From Desmodesmus armatus (Eukaryota > Chlorophyta > Chlorophyceae > Sphaeropleales > Scenedesmaceae): DNA of 64,000 nt. A model generated the notes under the pieces. The model did not search any database and was not told where the DNA came from. It saw nothing but the letters and a program-made list of their open reading frames with translations. Numbering within the stretch: position 1 is the stretch's first letter; each line of letters begins with the position of its first letter. Positions 38,372 to 49,821 of this stretch are shown piece after piece. The stretch lies in NCBI GenBank assembly GCA_007449985.2, contig VIIQ02000725.1, positions 124,001-188,000 of the forward strand, written 5' to 3'. The translations under genes and the position numbers were made by a program.

Positions 38372-39416
38372 ATGGCGTTCTTCAAGCGAGTCATGGACCA
38401 CTTGCTAAACCAGGTTCTGGTTGAGACACTGGCAAACAGCAAGTGGTTCCAGAAGTTTGCAGTGCACACACACAAGCTCAGCAAGGAGGTTGCAGAGAAG
38501 GGTGAGCAAACTTTTTGATTCTCTTATGACACACCTCTGTTTACCGTAGACCATGAAGGGCTGCATGTCAAGCAGCTGTGCTGTATGCTTGCGCTGCAGC
38601 AGCATTGCATGTGGTGTGGCAGCAACGGCAGGCATGTCATGCGGGGAATGCCATGCTGGCCACAAAAAGTTACACCATCAGGAAACACTACTGCAGCAGT
38701 AGCTTCAGCAGCAGTGCAGTCACTATAGCTTAGCAGGTCGCACCCGGCAGTGAATATTCCTGGTATCACACACAACCATGCAGGTCTGGTCCCATGCACG
38801 CATGCATGGGCCTGCTATGACGCCCCAGCAGTCACTCTATCCCAGACCTGTTGCAGCTGTAGTATCCCTGAACAGAATTCACATGCAAGCTCTGAAAACT
38901 GCACAGGCTAGCATGTACTTTGCAAGCATCCAGGTAGTATCCTGACCTTGCCTAGGTGCACTTGTACAGTGAGGTATCTTTGGAGGTTGGTGTTACCTTC
39001 GCGTGGTGGTGCCTCAGTTTTTAAACAGCTAGTCAGTCAGGGTGTGTATTTATTGCTGCCATTTTGCAGGCAAGGACCACAGCAAGGTGCTTGATGAGCA
39101 TGTGTCAGGCTTCATGGACAAAGCAAAGCAGGTGTCAGCACAGGTAAGGGGGACTGGGTCTCACTGGTTTTGCTGCTAATAGCCTCTTGTGCCTCAGCAT
39201 TGCTTTGGGCTTTAGTGTTTTTGGTGCATGCCCATCAGTCTTGCTGGTCGTGCACAGTTGCTGCGGTGTCTTGATGCTCTGCTGAGCTGTGTCATGCTGT
39301 GCATCATGCTGAGTTGTGTCTTGCTGCGGTGTGCGCCCTTGCTGCAGTTGAAAAAGGACTTTGAGCAGGAGATGAAAAGGCTGCAGGAAGCAGAATCACA
39401 GCGAGCAAAGAAATGA
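38372..39416 (+). CDS. Small helical protein, 90 residues, function unknown
   Basis: Three exons, 38372-38501, 39070-39143 and 39348-39416, with matching phases (1, then 0). The start is MAFFKRVMDHLLNQVLVE, followed by ANSKWFQKFAVHTHKLSKEV, DEHVSGFMDKAKQVSAQ and LKKDFEQEMKRLQEAESQ, ending RAKK and TGA. The protein appears wholly helical, with amphipathic heptads and a basic end. It has no signal peptide and no long hydrophobic span. The 'ANSxxFQxFAVxT' motif resembles short uncharacterised plant proteins I have seen, but I cannot name the family. ATG context and splice sites are good, and no low-complexity insertion is present, unlike its neighbours. Confidence 0.72.
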
Positions 39417-41097
39417 CCACGCCCTGCCGCAGTTTTCTCAGCACAGCTCGTCATGTTGCAGCGGGGAGCATCACAGGAGCAGCAAGCGCGGGGTTGTGCT
39501 GGCGCACACTGCTGTTTGTGCGGCATTGCCTCCAGCACCGGCAGCAGTTAGCAAGCCGCAGCAGGCAGCACAGCGTGCTGATGCGTACAACTAGCTGCCC
39601 CTGATGCGGCTCAGGTGGTATGTGCTTGCATGAACCTGGCTTTGTATTTGTCTGTGTGGTTGTAGCAGGCTGCATGCTACAGGTGCAGCGCACCAATAGG
39701 TTGCTGACCACAGCAGCAGCACTGTGTCGTGGTTGTTGCGCCTGATGCTGACTATTCAGCCAACGGCAAGCAAAAGGTTCCATGGAGTGCTGGCATATGG
39801 CACAAGCAGGGGCTTGATGGTCGTTACAGCAGCTGTTGGTGCTGGCCGACTGGGCCAGGGCTGGTGATGGTGCCAACGCCATAAGCGTGGCGCCACCAGC
39901 AACGAGTGATAATTACTGTAGCCTGTGATGTACAGCTGTTTGGGTGGGTTGTGTGCAGCTGCTAAGTTGTGTTCATTGAGCAGGATGGGTAGGGAAGGTT
40001 GGTCCTGAGCAATTGCATCTGTCTGTTTGCCTGTAGCAAGAGAGTGAGTGAGAGAATGAGTTTGTGTTGGAACTGTGCCAGGGCACCTCAGCACCCTGTT
40101 GAGCACTGGCAGTGTTCTTGGAGAGCGTCAGCAGTGCTTTGCCAGCAGCCTCCTGCCGACTTTTGTCCACAGTGGTTCAGCTTTGCCACTTTTGTTTGTG
40201 GCTTTGGCACCTTACATGTGGCAATGCAGACGGTGTGTCTGACATGTTTGCGGCGCACAATGTGTGGCATCATGTTTACACAGCTTTTCCGCTTCCCTTG
40301 CCCATCTTCCAGAGGTACTCGAGGGGTTGAAAAGGGCCAATCATGGCAGGGGACTAGTAGCAACGTGAGTATGTTTCCTGTCAGGTTGTGTGCACACCTG
40401 TATGATTGCTGTGTGGTTGTGTGCGTAAAGGTGCCCTGACCCTTGGCCAAGGTGTGCTTTGGTTAATGATGTGGATGGCGCGTCACAGCATGTCGTGGTG
40501 CCTCTGAAAAGGGGATCCAGAGTACAGGTGATCAGAGTACTTGTGGCTCATTTCCGCAGCACCAACAGTGTGGCTGCTGAGAGTGATGCTCTGTTGCTTA
40601 GCAAGCAGGGGGTTGTCAGGATGGGGTACCTTCAAGTTTTGAGTGCTGGACAATGTGTGGCTGAGCCACCCTTGTTCTGTATCAGCATACTGCTCGCTTG
40701 AAGTTGACCTGTGGGTGTTGCTGCAACATCCAAGCACGGCGCTGTTGCATCGACAGTGCCGTCTGTCAGTGACACTGCCGTGTTGCATTTCATGCACTGT
40801 GGCGCCGCAAGCCCATTTGCCACTTTTTCCCAATCACTGTCATTGCAACTGTCTTATTGCCCCAATGCTAAAGAGGAGGGAGAAGGGTTTTGGATCAGGC
40901 AGCTGTGTGCCAGCGTGCTGCATATTTGTGATGTGGCCATGCTTGTCACCTTGTCAATGTTGGGCTATGATCCCAACAGGACCCTATCCCACACAGCAGC
41001 CTTGGATGTACAGCCACTCAGTAACAGTGGAGCTTTGATGCAACATCCAGCTCAGCAGAAGGGCAGCTACTGGCCAGACACCTTCATGTCACAGTGA

Positions 41098-41290
41098 GCC
41101 AAGGGTTGGGGGCCCCGAACCTCGTCTAGCCGCATTTGCACCTGCACATGCATCACTAACCACTTCTTTTCGTTGACAGACACGACAGCTTCAGCCTCTG
41201 CGATCGTACTACAACAGCCACTCAGTGACAGTTCCTGCATCAGTGCCAAATCCTTGCCGACTGTTACACGCCATGGATAATAACTTGGCT
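41098..41290 (-). pseudogene. Coding-like fragment, inverted relative of the one at 45808
   Basis: Read on the minus strand, the stretch after a TTTTCAG acceptor gives YPWRVTVGKDLALMQELS, then IAEAEAVVSVNEKKWLVMHV and RLDEVRGPQPLAH, ending in TAG shortly after. A second open stretch lies upstream on the same strand (41306-41503, VTFTSVTEVLLLHRDGVLDT). The plus-strand copy at 45808 shares IAEAEAxVSVNxxKWxxMH and LDExxGPxxL. This could be an exon of a repeated gene family or a decayed mobile-element gene. No full gene can be assembled. Confidence 0.35.
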
Positions 41291-41603
41291 GAAAACAAAG
41301 AAAGGCTAAGCCATACTAGGAGTAGACACAGCCATCACAACTGCTTTGATGGGGGGTGGCTGGAGCAGTAACTTGCAGTGCACATCATACAAAGCATGAT
41401 CAGAAGTGTCAAGTACACCGTCACGGTGTAGAAGTAGTACTTCTGTGACGGATGTGAATGTCACACAACCAGCTTGAAGGTCCACAAAGCTTCTCAACAA
41501 CACTTCACCCAGCAGCCCTTAGCATGGACAACATACGACAACACAATGATCTTGGTGAGACCGTCTAACCAAGATGTTGCAAGTTTTGACTGCCAACCGT
41601 TGT

Positions 41604-41645
41604 GACACTACTAGTAGTTTTGACACTACTAGTAGTTTTGACACA
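41604..41645. repeat. 18-bp tandem repeat, two full copies and a partial third
   Basis: The unit GACACTACTAGTAGTTTT repeats exactly at 41604-41621 and 41622-41639 and then breaks off as GACACA. The unit contains the palindrome ACTACTAGTAGT. Confidence 0.85.
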
Positions 41646-42512
41646 TAGTAGTCATAGTAAGGTGCCATGTTCAGCAATGCACTAGCGTGATGCTATGTGA
41701 TACAATTTGGTAGGAACAACAACACACAATGCAGAGACGCGATGCAGCGAGGTAATAATCAAAACACCACGCAAATGCATGCAGGGGTGAGAAAGGCTGA
41801 GGAGCCACATGGCCATCTCGCCAGCACCGACACCACTTGTTCGCAGCGTGCCACTGCACACAGCCAGCGGGGCTGTGCACAGCGACACACCTCAAGTGTG
41901 TGCGCCTACATCTCTTGCCAGAGATGTGTGCTGTGGAGGCCGGGTCCTCTGCGTGTCCCCCGGTTATGCTGAACGTTCAACGTCCCCCTGTCACTCCGAC
42001 ACACAACACCACAATACCTCCACAAACACAGCCCTGCAACCCCTTGCCTGCACACCGTATTCAGCCCTGTGGCTTGTACACGTCCCCAAAACACTTGGAG
42101 ACTGGCTGGCTGTGCCATAAGAGACAGCAGTCCAAGCCTGCAGTGCCCTCAACGCTCCCTTGCGGTTTGAATGGCTCCTTTCCTCCATAAAGGGTTGACC
42201 ATAATGCGCATCACGGTTGAACGACGTTGGTGACAGAAGGCGACGTTCAGCGTGCAATTCAATGAGTGTGGTTGCGGCACGCCTGCTGTAAACAGGGCTT
42301 GGGGGCTGATACGGGCGCTAGTTAGCCCAGTCTTGTGCAATCCTTCAGTTGACACCCCCGGCATGTCCTGATGTCACAGTTTGTGTCACAAGTCTGTGTA
42401 GAGCAAACTTGTGGATCTTGTTTTATACTGGCGCCTTGGGGTGGTTGCCCACACTGGCATTGCCATCAGCCAAGGCTATTGGCTAGCAAGACCTAGCAGA
42501 CAGGAAGGGCAG

Positions 42513-44031
42513 CAAGAGCACAGCAGGAGGGTAGTGAGAAGCAAGTTCTCAGTGGATGGGGAATGCTCCGTCGTAGCTACACACGCACGCTGTCTGGTGG
42601 TTGGCTTTTTTCGAGCGCCAGATTCCAGCCAAGGAACGGGCAACCCCAGAGGGCCACCCGCCCTTGGTCTGTTCCTGTGGCACTCGCATCCAGGGCAGAG
42701 GCGTGGACTACCTCAACCCCGTCAGAACCACAGCCCTACTGAGCCTGTGCCTACCTGTTACAGCAAGCACGGCCCAGAGCAGCTGGCAGGCACGTCACTG
42801 ACCCGAGCAGTGCTCTCTTGCAGGCCCCTTGAGCGCACCCAAAGCCTGTTGTTTGTGCTGCTAGTCACCAGAAGCTGTGGCATAGACATGACATCCAACA
42901 CACGCCCACACCCACCTGAAAAATTTGGCAGTCTCGACACTGTGTGATATGGCAGCCACGTTTCCTTGACACCTGGGCGGTGGATAATGCTGCAGCAGAG
43001 GGACAAGGCAGCAGAGCACAGCAGAGGGGTAGTGAGAAGCAAGTTCGCAGTGGATGGGGAATGCTTCGTTGTAGCTACACACTGGTTCATGCATTGGCTG
43101 GATGCACTCCCTGTGTCTACACACACACGCTGTCTGGTGGTTGGCTTTTTTCGAGTGCCAGATTCCAGCCAAGGCACGGGCAACCCAGAGGGCCACCGGC
43201 TCTTGGTCTGTTCCTGTGGCACTCGCATCAAGGGCAGAGGCGTGGAATACCTCAACCCCGTCAGAACCACAGCCCTACTGAGCCTGTGCCTGCCTGTTAC
43301 AGCAAGCACGGCCCAGAGCAGCTGGCAGGCACGTCACTGACCCGAGCAGTGCTCTCTTGCAGGCCCCTTGAGCGCACCCAAAGCCTGTTGTTTGTGCTGC
43401 TAGTCACCAGAAGCTGTGGCATAGGCATGACATCCAACACACGCCCACACCCACCTGTAGAAAATGCAAGCTTGACAAAGTGTGATATGGCAGCCACGTT
43501 TCCTTGACACCTTGGCAGGGAGCCACAACCATCAGCCTTCATGTACTCAAAGAGCACAGGCTGTAGGCAACGGTGCGGTGGACTCCACCCTAGTAATACA
43601 TTAGTAATGCTGCAGCAGAGAGACAAGGCAGCCGAGCACAGCAGAGGGGTAGTGAGAAGCAAGTTCTCAGTGGATGGGGAATGCTCCGTCTAGCTACACA
43701 CACACGCTGTCTGGTGGTTGGCTTTTTTGAGTGCCAGATTCCAGCCAAGGAACGGGCAACCCAGAGGCCACCCGCCCTTGGTCTGTTCCTGTGGCACTTG
43801 CATCAAGGGCAGGGGCGTGGAATACCTCAACCCCGTCAGAACCACAGCCCTACTGAGCCTGTGCCTACCTGTTACAGCAAGCACGGCCCAGAGCAGCTGG
43901 CAGGCACGTCACTGACGCAAGCAGTGCTCTCTTGCAGGCCCCTTGAGCGCACCCGAAGCCTGTTGTTTGTGCTGCTAGTCACCAGAAGCTGTGGCATAGA
44001 CATGACATCCAACACACGCCCACACCCACTT
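42513..44031. repeat. Threefold tandem repeat, copies of about 0.4-0.45 kb
   Basis: Three head-to-tail copies start near 42513, 42989 and 43608 and end near 42922, 43460 and 44031. A shared landmark, GTAGTGAGAAGCAAGTT, begins at 42531, 43029 and 43649, giving offsets of 498 and 620 nt. All share a CTGTCTGGTGGTTGGCTTTTT block and end in CACGCCCACACCCAC. The spacers after copies 1 and 2 also share GTGTGATATGGCAGCCACG. Copy 2 has an extra ~45 nt. The copies differ by single-base indels (for example CCCCAGAGGG, CCCAGAGGG and CCCAGAGG), so the unit is unlikely to be protein-coding as it stands. Confidence 0.85.
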
Positions 44032-45807
44032 GAAGTACGACGTTGCCCAGCCTTCATGTGCGCAGCCAGTGAATGTAGTGCCCTTACACACCTGGACAGA
44101 GCAACACAAGACAAGGTTTTGGTTACTGGCATGCGACAGGCATTGTGCACATGCTGTCCTTGCTGCATGTGCATGCATCCTGCTGCTGCCCAGATTGACA
44201 ACAACAAACCAACCTGCTGCCACTGCCCAATTGCATTCAGCGCGCCAGTACCCATAAAGATGACACAATAAAGTTGGGTAAAATGGTGGGGATGATACCC
44301 TCTGTGGCACCTGCTACTGCTGTTTGAGGATCTGCTTGCTGCTGTTTGCGGGTGCCTGCACCGCGGCTGGGACTGTGCTGCCTGCAAAACATACTTCTCA
44401 CCTTTCATTGCCGCTGAAGATGCTCTGAAGTGCGCTCAGATGCGTGCGGTGGTGCTCTGGCAAGTTCCCGCGAAACCATCATGGGATGCATGGAGCAAGT
44501 CCGTGCGCATATCACTGATTACAACTCATAAGGGTTATGTTCGACATTAAGACAAGCCCGCAGGAGCTGGCTTTGACATATGAGGCAAACGAGTTATCCA
44601 GCTTCAACCCATTGTCTGCTTACTGGCCAGTAGCTACTGGCTATTAATTCACATCTCTTACATTCTTATACTATAAGAGAATAGGGTTAGTAACAAGCAA
44701 ATTGCATACTTTAATGGTTGAGATGTTGTTGTAACTCAAAGCACACAATGCTGTGGCCAAACCTTGTGATGGTTGTGTTGGAGCCTGCCCAAAAAAACCC
44801 ACACCAGAACCCTTGTCGCAATTTTGATGCATGCATGATGAGTGCGTGAACGAGGTCTCACAAATTTCGCAACAAGTTAGTGCGATGAGCGCTTCAGAGG
44901 GGGCCCTTTGTGGCTGTTACACTCTACCACTGTCAACTGCTGAAGTAGCCCAGGGCCCTTCTCCACCCTACAGCAGAATTTCTTCTACATCATGAGGTTG
45001 TAGAAATGTTTCTCAAGCATGTACTGCGTGTAGTGTACAGGTGTGGTGAGCTGGCATTGCTGACACCACCATCAGACATTAATGAGCAGCACCAGGTATC
45101 AGGGTCAGAGCAGTCGCACCAGCGGTGAGCTACAGTCACAGCCTGGGTTGGTGGGCAGGTATGCAGCAGTACAGAGGCAACAGTTGGGTGTTGCTGGTGC
45201 TGCCTGCAGGCACAACTGCTTGATGGTTGTCACAGTAGGGAGTGTGCTGGCTTGCATGACTTGCACGCAACTGCCATGACTGCCTGGCAAGTTTGCAATC
45301 CGCAGGGGGGTGCCCTGTGCCAGCACCTCACACGTGATGACTGTTTGTTAGAGCATGAACTACTTGTGTGGTTAGCATACAATGAACATGCAAGTCACAT
45401 GCAAGCAGTCTGTGAGGCTCTTTGTTTGGACATGGCCCACCAAAGGGATCATCCCGCAGTATGACACCATTGTCAACAGGCGCAGCTTGCCAAGCCGCGG
45501 TGGCTGACGTGCTGGTGTGGGTTGTACCTCATGCGGAGTCCCACGAGATGATTGCAGCTGTGTTGGTTGATGTAGGCAGGACAAGGTGTCAAGGGTGCTG
45601 TCACTCTTCTAGGCCCTGCTGCTGACACGGCGGGTCCTGCTGCTGCTGCTGCTAAGATCTTGGCATGTTGCTTGATTGCTTGAGCCTGCTGTTGCTACGT
45701 ATGTGCTTGCAGCCACACATGCTGCTGCTGAGCCATCAGTCACGGGTACAGGAGGCAGTTACACATGCTGGTGCTGACTCATCAGTGGTAGAAAGGGTTC
45801 AGCTTGC

Positions 45808-45955
45808 TCTGTGTTGTAGTAAGATCGCAGAGGCTGAAGCTGCCGTGTCTGTCAACGGAAACAAGTGGATAGCGATGCATATGCATGTGCAGCTGAAGCT
45901 AGACGAGCTTCAGGGCCCCCCAACCCTTGGCTCACTGCTTGCTCTGGCACTTTGA
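45808..45955 (+). pseudogene. Coding-like fragment, inverted relative of the one at 41098
   Basis: The plus-strand frame reads SSVVERVQLALCCSKIAEAE, then AAVSVNGNKWIAMHMHVQLK and LDELQGPPTLGS, ending TGA at 45953-45955. Nucleotide similarity to the minus-strand copy is strong over about 120 nt and fades on both sides. Weakly coding-like frames also lie upstream (45370-45460, CLLEHELLVWLAYNEHASHM). It is probably a remnant of a multi-copy gene or element. Confidence 0.35.
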
Positions 45956-47552
45956 CAAGCAGGTACAGCTGGCAGCCAGGCTGCTTTTCCTGATGCGTGA
46001 ACAAGTTGGTGCTGTTGCTGAACACACAGCGTTCATAGTACTGATGTGAGTCTGCTGCTCTGGTGTTGTGCGCTGCTGCTGCTCAAACTGCTCCTGCTTT
46101 GCATCTGCTTGCTGCATCGATCTGCCCTGCACAGTCCCACCCTCAGACCACTTCCCAACGCTCTCGTATCACAAGGCTCCCGACACTGCTGATGTTACAG
46201 TTGCTTGCAGTTCAGTGGTGCCATGAGCACACGTAAAGAGTCCCACACGTGCCATGCAGATGCTGAGCCAGACTTACCCAGCAACAACCCTCCCCACGCA
46301 CGCAAAAACGCAAAGGCCAACCCCTGCGGTACACAACAACTGCTTGGTGCCTGCAGCACACGACTGCTTGGCAAACAACCTGCGCACAGATGATATGTGC
46401 ACCTGCCGTCCATGCAAGCACAAACACATACACACAGAGTACTGCTGGAGGCGCAAAACACACACACCATGCGCATCCATGCATGCATGCACACACACCA
46501 CACACACAAACACGAGCGTACAGCCGCGCTGCCAGGAATGCAACACGACGCGCTGACAGGACCATCCACCTGCTTGCTGACAGACAGCCACACTGGGTAA
46601 GAATCTGGTGCTGGTAAGAATCATTCAACATAACAGGCCGTGTTACGACATGGCCCTGCAGATTGCCAAGCACGCAGCGCGGCAGACAAAAACAGGGTGT
46701 AACAGGGCCAAATGGACGTAGGGTCATAAATCTCTCTGTCAGTCAAGGCACGACAAGGCAATGCAAGGCAAAGCACAGCAAGACAAGATGGCCAACTGCT
46801 GGACTGTGGCACACTTGCGCCCATGTACACAACCTACCAAGACACACATAGCTGCGACACCTCGTGTCAACCAGCACCCCTGTGATTTCCCCAGATGAGT
46901 CATCAACCATTAACCCTGCTGCGCTGGGTAGCGCAGCAGGGCACAGGTGTGTACAAGAAGTCTCACGCAAACTGCTGTGGTACAAGGCGTGGTGGTAACT
47001 TTTTATGCTACAGAAGCAAAACAGACAAGGGCACGGGGCCAGTGCTGTATCAAGGGTTGTGTGCATGTGTGCTGCATCCCAGACCAGACCAGCCCCTTCA
47101 CACGACACACCTGCTGCAGACAAATGGTTGCAGCAACAGCAGCAGAACCATGCACGGTGCACCCAGCACAAACACAGGCAAGAGCCCTGACAGGCCCAAC
47201 ACACGCGCAGACAAACATGCAGAGCTTGGAGCAAGACGACACATGCAGCTGGCGCGTACAACAGCTGCTTCTTGCAGAGAGATCAAGCGACCTCCACCAC
47301 CAGGCTTGTTTATGGCGTGATTAGAGATGCTGTCACCACAATCACCACCACCACCACAATCAATGGCAAGCCCCAAGTAAGCCCATGCTGCAAAGCGTGA
47401 CGCTGCCTGTCACAGCAGCCGCAACAGCAGCAGCAAACAGCTGCTGAGAGAGGTCAGTAACGAGTCAGCACCGCGTACCAGGACCCACAAGCTGCGGCAC
47501 CAGCTGGTGGTGCCAGACGCCCAAGCTGCTGACCAAGTCCGCACGTGCTGCC

Positions 47553-48252
47553 TCACGCGCGCCTGCTGCGCTGCTGCTGGTAGTGCTGCCTGCCGTCACC
47601 ACTTCCCCGCCTGTGGCTGGGTGGCGGGGAGGGATGGTGGAAGCCAGAGTGCTGCTGCTGCTGGTAGTGCAACATGGGCGAGTGCAACACCTGCTGCTGC
47701 ATGCCCCTCGGCCCCATGAAGGGACTGGGTGGGCTTCCTGGGTCACTCCCGGAACTACTGCTGCCGCTGGAAGGCCTGCATGCAGGACAGCACACGCGCG
47801 GCGAGAGGTCAGAGAAGGAGAGATGTAAGGCCTTCCCGGGAGCGCCTTCCTGCCCTCCGCGCCCCGCCAACCTACCGTTTGCTGCTAGACGCGACACCAG
47901 CAGGCCTGTGACAGACGCCGAAGTGCGTCTGGAAGCAGGAAGAGCTGCAGAACGAGGATGGCGTGTTCTTGGCCAGCCCAGCCTCCGGACAGCGGAGGCA
48001 TTCCACACACGTGAACAGGCCTTCGTCGCTATTAGATTTCAAACACAAACAGCAGAAGGCAGCTCCTGCAATATGCATGTTGGGGCTCTTGCTCTAATTA
48101 GACGCCACGACGAAGAACCAGACGCTGTAATGCTGCAATTAATAATACTGAATGAATCAGAAGCTAGCTGACGCCCCGGCTGGGTCCCGGGTGCCACTCA
48201 AACCAAGACAAACATCCCCAAAACCTTTGTTGCGGGTTTGGGAGCCTGACAT
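47553..48252 (-). CDS. Small protein with MYND/C6H2-like zinc finger and Ser/Pro/Gln-rich tail
   Basis: Minus strand. Two exons are well supported: 48065-47876 and 47775-47553 (89 residues apart in style, joined in phase 2 by a 100-nt intron). The first carries AAFCCLCLKSNSDEG, LFTCVECLRCPEAGLAKN and SSFCSSSCFQTHFGVCHR. The Cys/His order and the FCSxxCFxxH core resemble the MYND-like finger at the N-terminus of methionine aminopeptidase 1, but no peptidase follows. The second exon gives a tail with SPPSPFMGPRGMQQQVLHSP and SGFHHPSPPPSHRRGS, ending TGA. The start is uncertain. A 28-nt exon at 48252-48225 (MSGSQTRNK, phase 1, weak GTTTTG donor) fits the phase; alternatively translation starts at the ATG at 48078. 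With the 28-nt exon the product is about 145 residues. Confidence 0.55.
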
Positions 48253-49821
48253 GCCTCGTGCTAGTTTCAGTGTGCACTTTCGATAGCTTGGCTGTGTTTG
48301 CGGTTTGTTGTGTGGCCAGCAGCACTGCCACGGTGTGAGTCACCACTCCCTCTCTGAGCAGTGATCCTTGCTGCTTTGATTCAAAACACTGATTGTGCTG
48401 TGGGGGGTCCAGGAAGTCAGCCATACACGCCATTGCAGTTGGACGTAGAATGCCGCAGCTGGGAACTTCTGGCAGAAGGCCACCACGCATCCAGCAAGCG
48501 TGACAGCAGCAGCGATCAGCAGGCCTGGACAGCCCCCTCACCTCACGTCTCACCTTACATCAGCAGGCCTGGACAACCCTCCTGCTGTGGTTTGGTGGTG
48601 GCACCAGAATAGCAGATATGCAGCGGTAGTGTCCAGCAGCACACCATTTGGAGGGGTTGCAAGAGTACACTTGCAGCAGATGTTTGCCTCTGCCAATTCA
48701 GGTTGCGACCCCCTCTGTGCATCTGACCTGCAACCAGACCACCAGCATGCTGCTGATGCCGTGAAGCGCGTCCACGCCGTGTCTGAGCAGCATTCTGCAG
48801 TTGCAGTCGCCCTGCCACCACTGGGCATGCATGCACAGGGTGACCCACCAGCAGAAGGGGGTGCTGTGACTGCCATGGTCAGCGACTGCCTAGAGACTGC
48901 CTACTCACACCAGCACAGACACATGGGGCCGGGTTGACACAAGAGCCACCCACATTTGGCATGTCTGCCACAAGAACAGCAGATGAAGACCCCTCTCCAC
49001 TCTGAGCATTTGTCAGGCCAACGCCTTACTGGCACTCGCATTCCGTGTTGATACATGGTTAATGACTGAGAGGGCAGTGTGGGTGCAGTACACGGATGTC
49101 GCTTTGCTGCTGTGGGCAGATGAGCTGGACTGTTGTGGGTCTAGCAAAGGGCAAGGAGCACTCATGCGACTGCAATGCACTGACGTGTGACCAGCTGTCA
49201 ACTCTGAAAGAACTGGCCAGCTGGGGGACAAGCAAGGGGCACCCCACCATCCCGCAGGTATCTCAAGATAAGGGACCAAGCAGTTGCCGAACTGGGGCGC
49301 CGGGTGATCTGCAGCCAGATGGCCTCTGTGGGCCTTACAAGAAATCAATGATGCCAGACAACCCAGGTGCTGCTTCAGCATGAAAAACCAATGAACACTG
49401 TAGCTGACTGTAGGGGTAGTGCTACAGCTCAACGATCACAACTGGTCATGTCACCAGCGCGTCTCAACGCATAGCAGAGACGACGCAATGCCCACGGGAC
49501 ATAAGTCGACCCTTACGAGACGAGAACGCGTCCTTGTCACTTGCCATTTGTTATCGGAACTGATTTTCCTATGGTCCCAGACGGCACCATCAGTCCCTTC
49601 TGTGTAGTCGACGCCCACAACAGGATGTTTACATTACAAGTGACTGTTGAGCTCTGATCAGCAGTAGGGCGCGCCAACCTGCTGCTGCAACTGAACAAAC
49701 CAGTCATTAACTGTGGGTCCGTTGGTGCAGCGACAGCACAGACAGGAGCAAAGGGGCGCTTTAGTTTGCACCTTGTGCTGTCTGTTTATTGCCAGCAGTA
49801 GGAGAGCAGCTTGCTGGCAAG
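48253..49821. other. Intergenic between divergent genes, 1.6 kb
   Basis: This lies between the minus-strand zinc-finger gene and the secreted-protein gene at 49822. An open plus-strand stretch ends at 48937 (VSDCLETAYSHQHRHMGPG), and a short protein-like piece lies near 49080-49190 (VWVQYTDVALLLWADELDCC). Both may be remnants of a mobile element, but neither forms a gene. A near-duplicate CAGCAGGCCTGGACA occurs at about 48518 and 48562. Confidence 0.4.

Larger units (their letters stand above)
39417..47552. other. Gene-poor, repeat-bearing interval, 8.1 kb
   Basis: No intact gene was found. The interval holds an 18-bp tandem repeat (41604), a threefold ~0.5-kb repeat (42513-44031), two inverted coding-like copies (41098 and 45808), an AT-rich patch near 44640-44720, and CA-rich stretches near 46430-46520. 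Open frames such as 46212-46727 (-) and 46895-47320 (+) are Cys/His-rich translations of CA/TG tracts and are not supported as proteins. Confidence 0.5.

Noticed and set aside
42513..44031. CRISPR-like array
   Set aside because: The units are hundreds of bases long with unequal spacing. The window is eukaryotic and no cas gene is present.
42411..44271. Open frames within the threefold repeat (for example VRTTALLSLCLPVTAS on plus, VLDVMSMPQLLVTSS on minus)
   Set aside because: The copies differ by one-base indels that shift any frame, and both strands are open about equally. This is not evidence of coding.
46212..46727. Minus-strand 171-codon frame and neighbouring Cys/His-rich frames at 46-47 kb
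   Set aside because: Translations of CA/TG-rich stretches on both strands; no conserved motif and no consistent splicing.
48500..48937. Plus-strand open frame of 145 codons
   Set aside because: Begins without an ATG in good context, contains a local duplication, has no recognisable domain, and equally long frames exist on the other strand.
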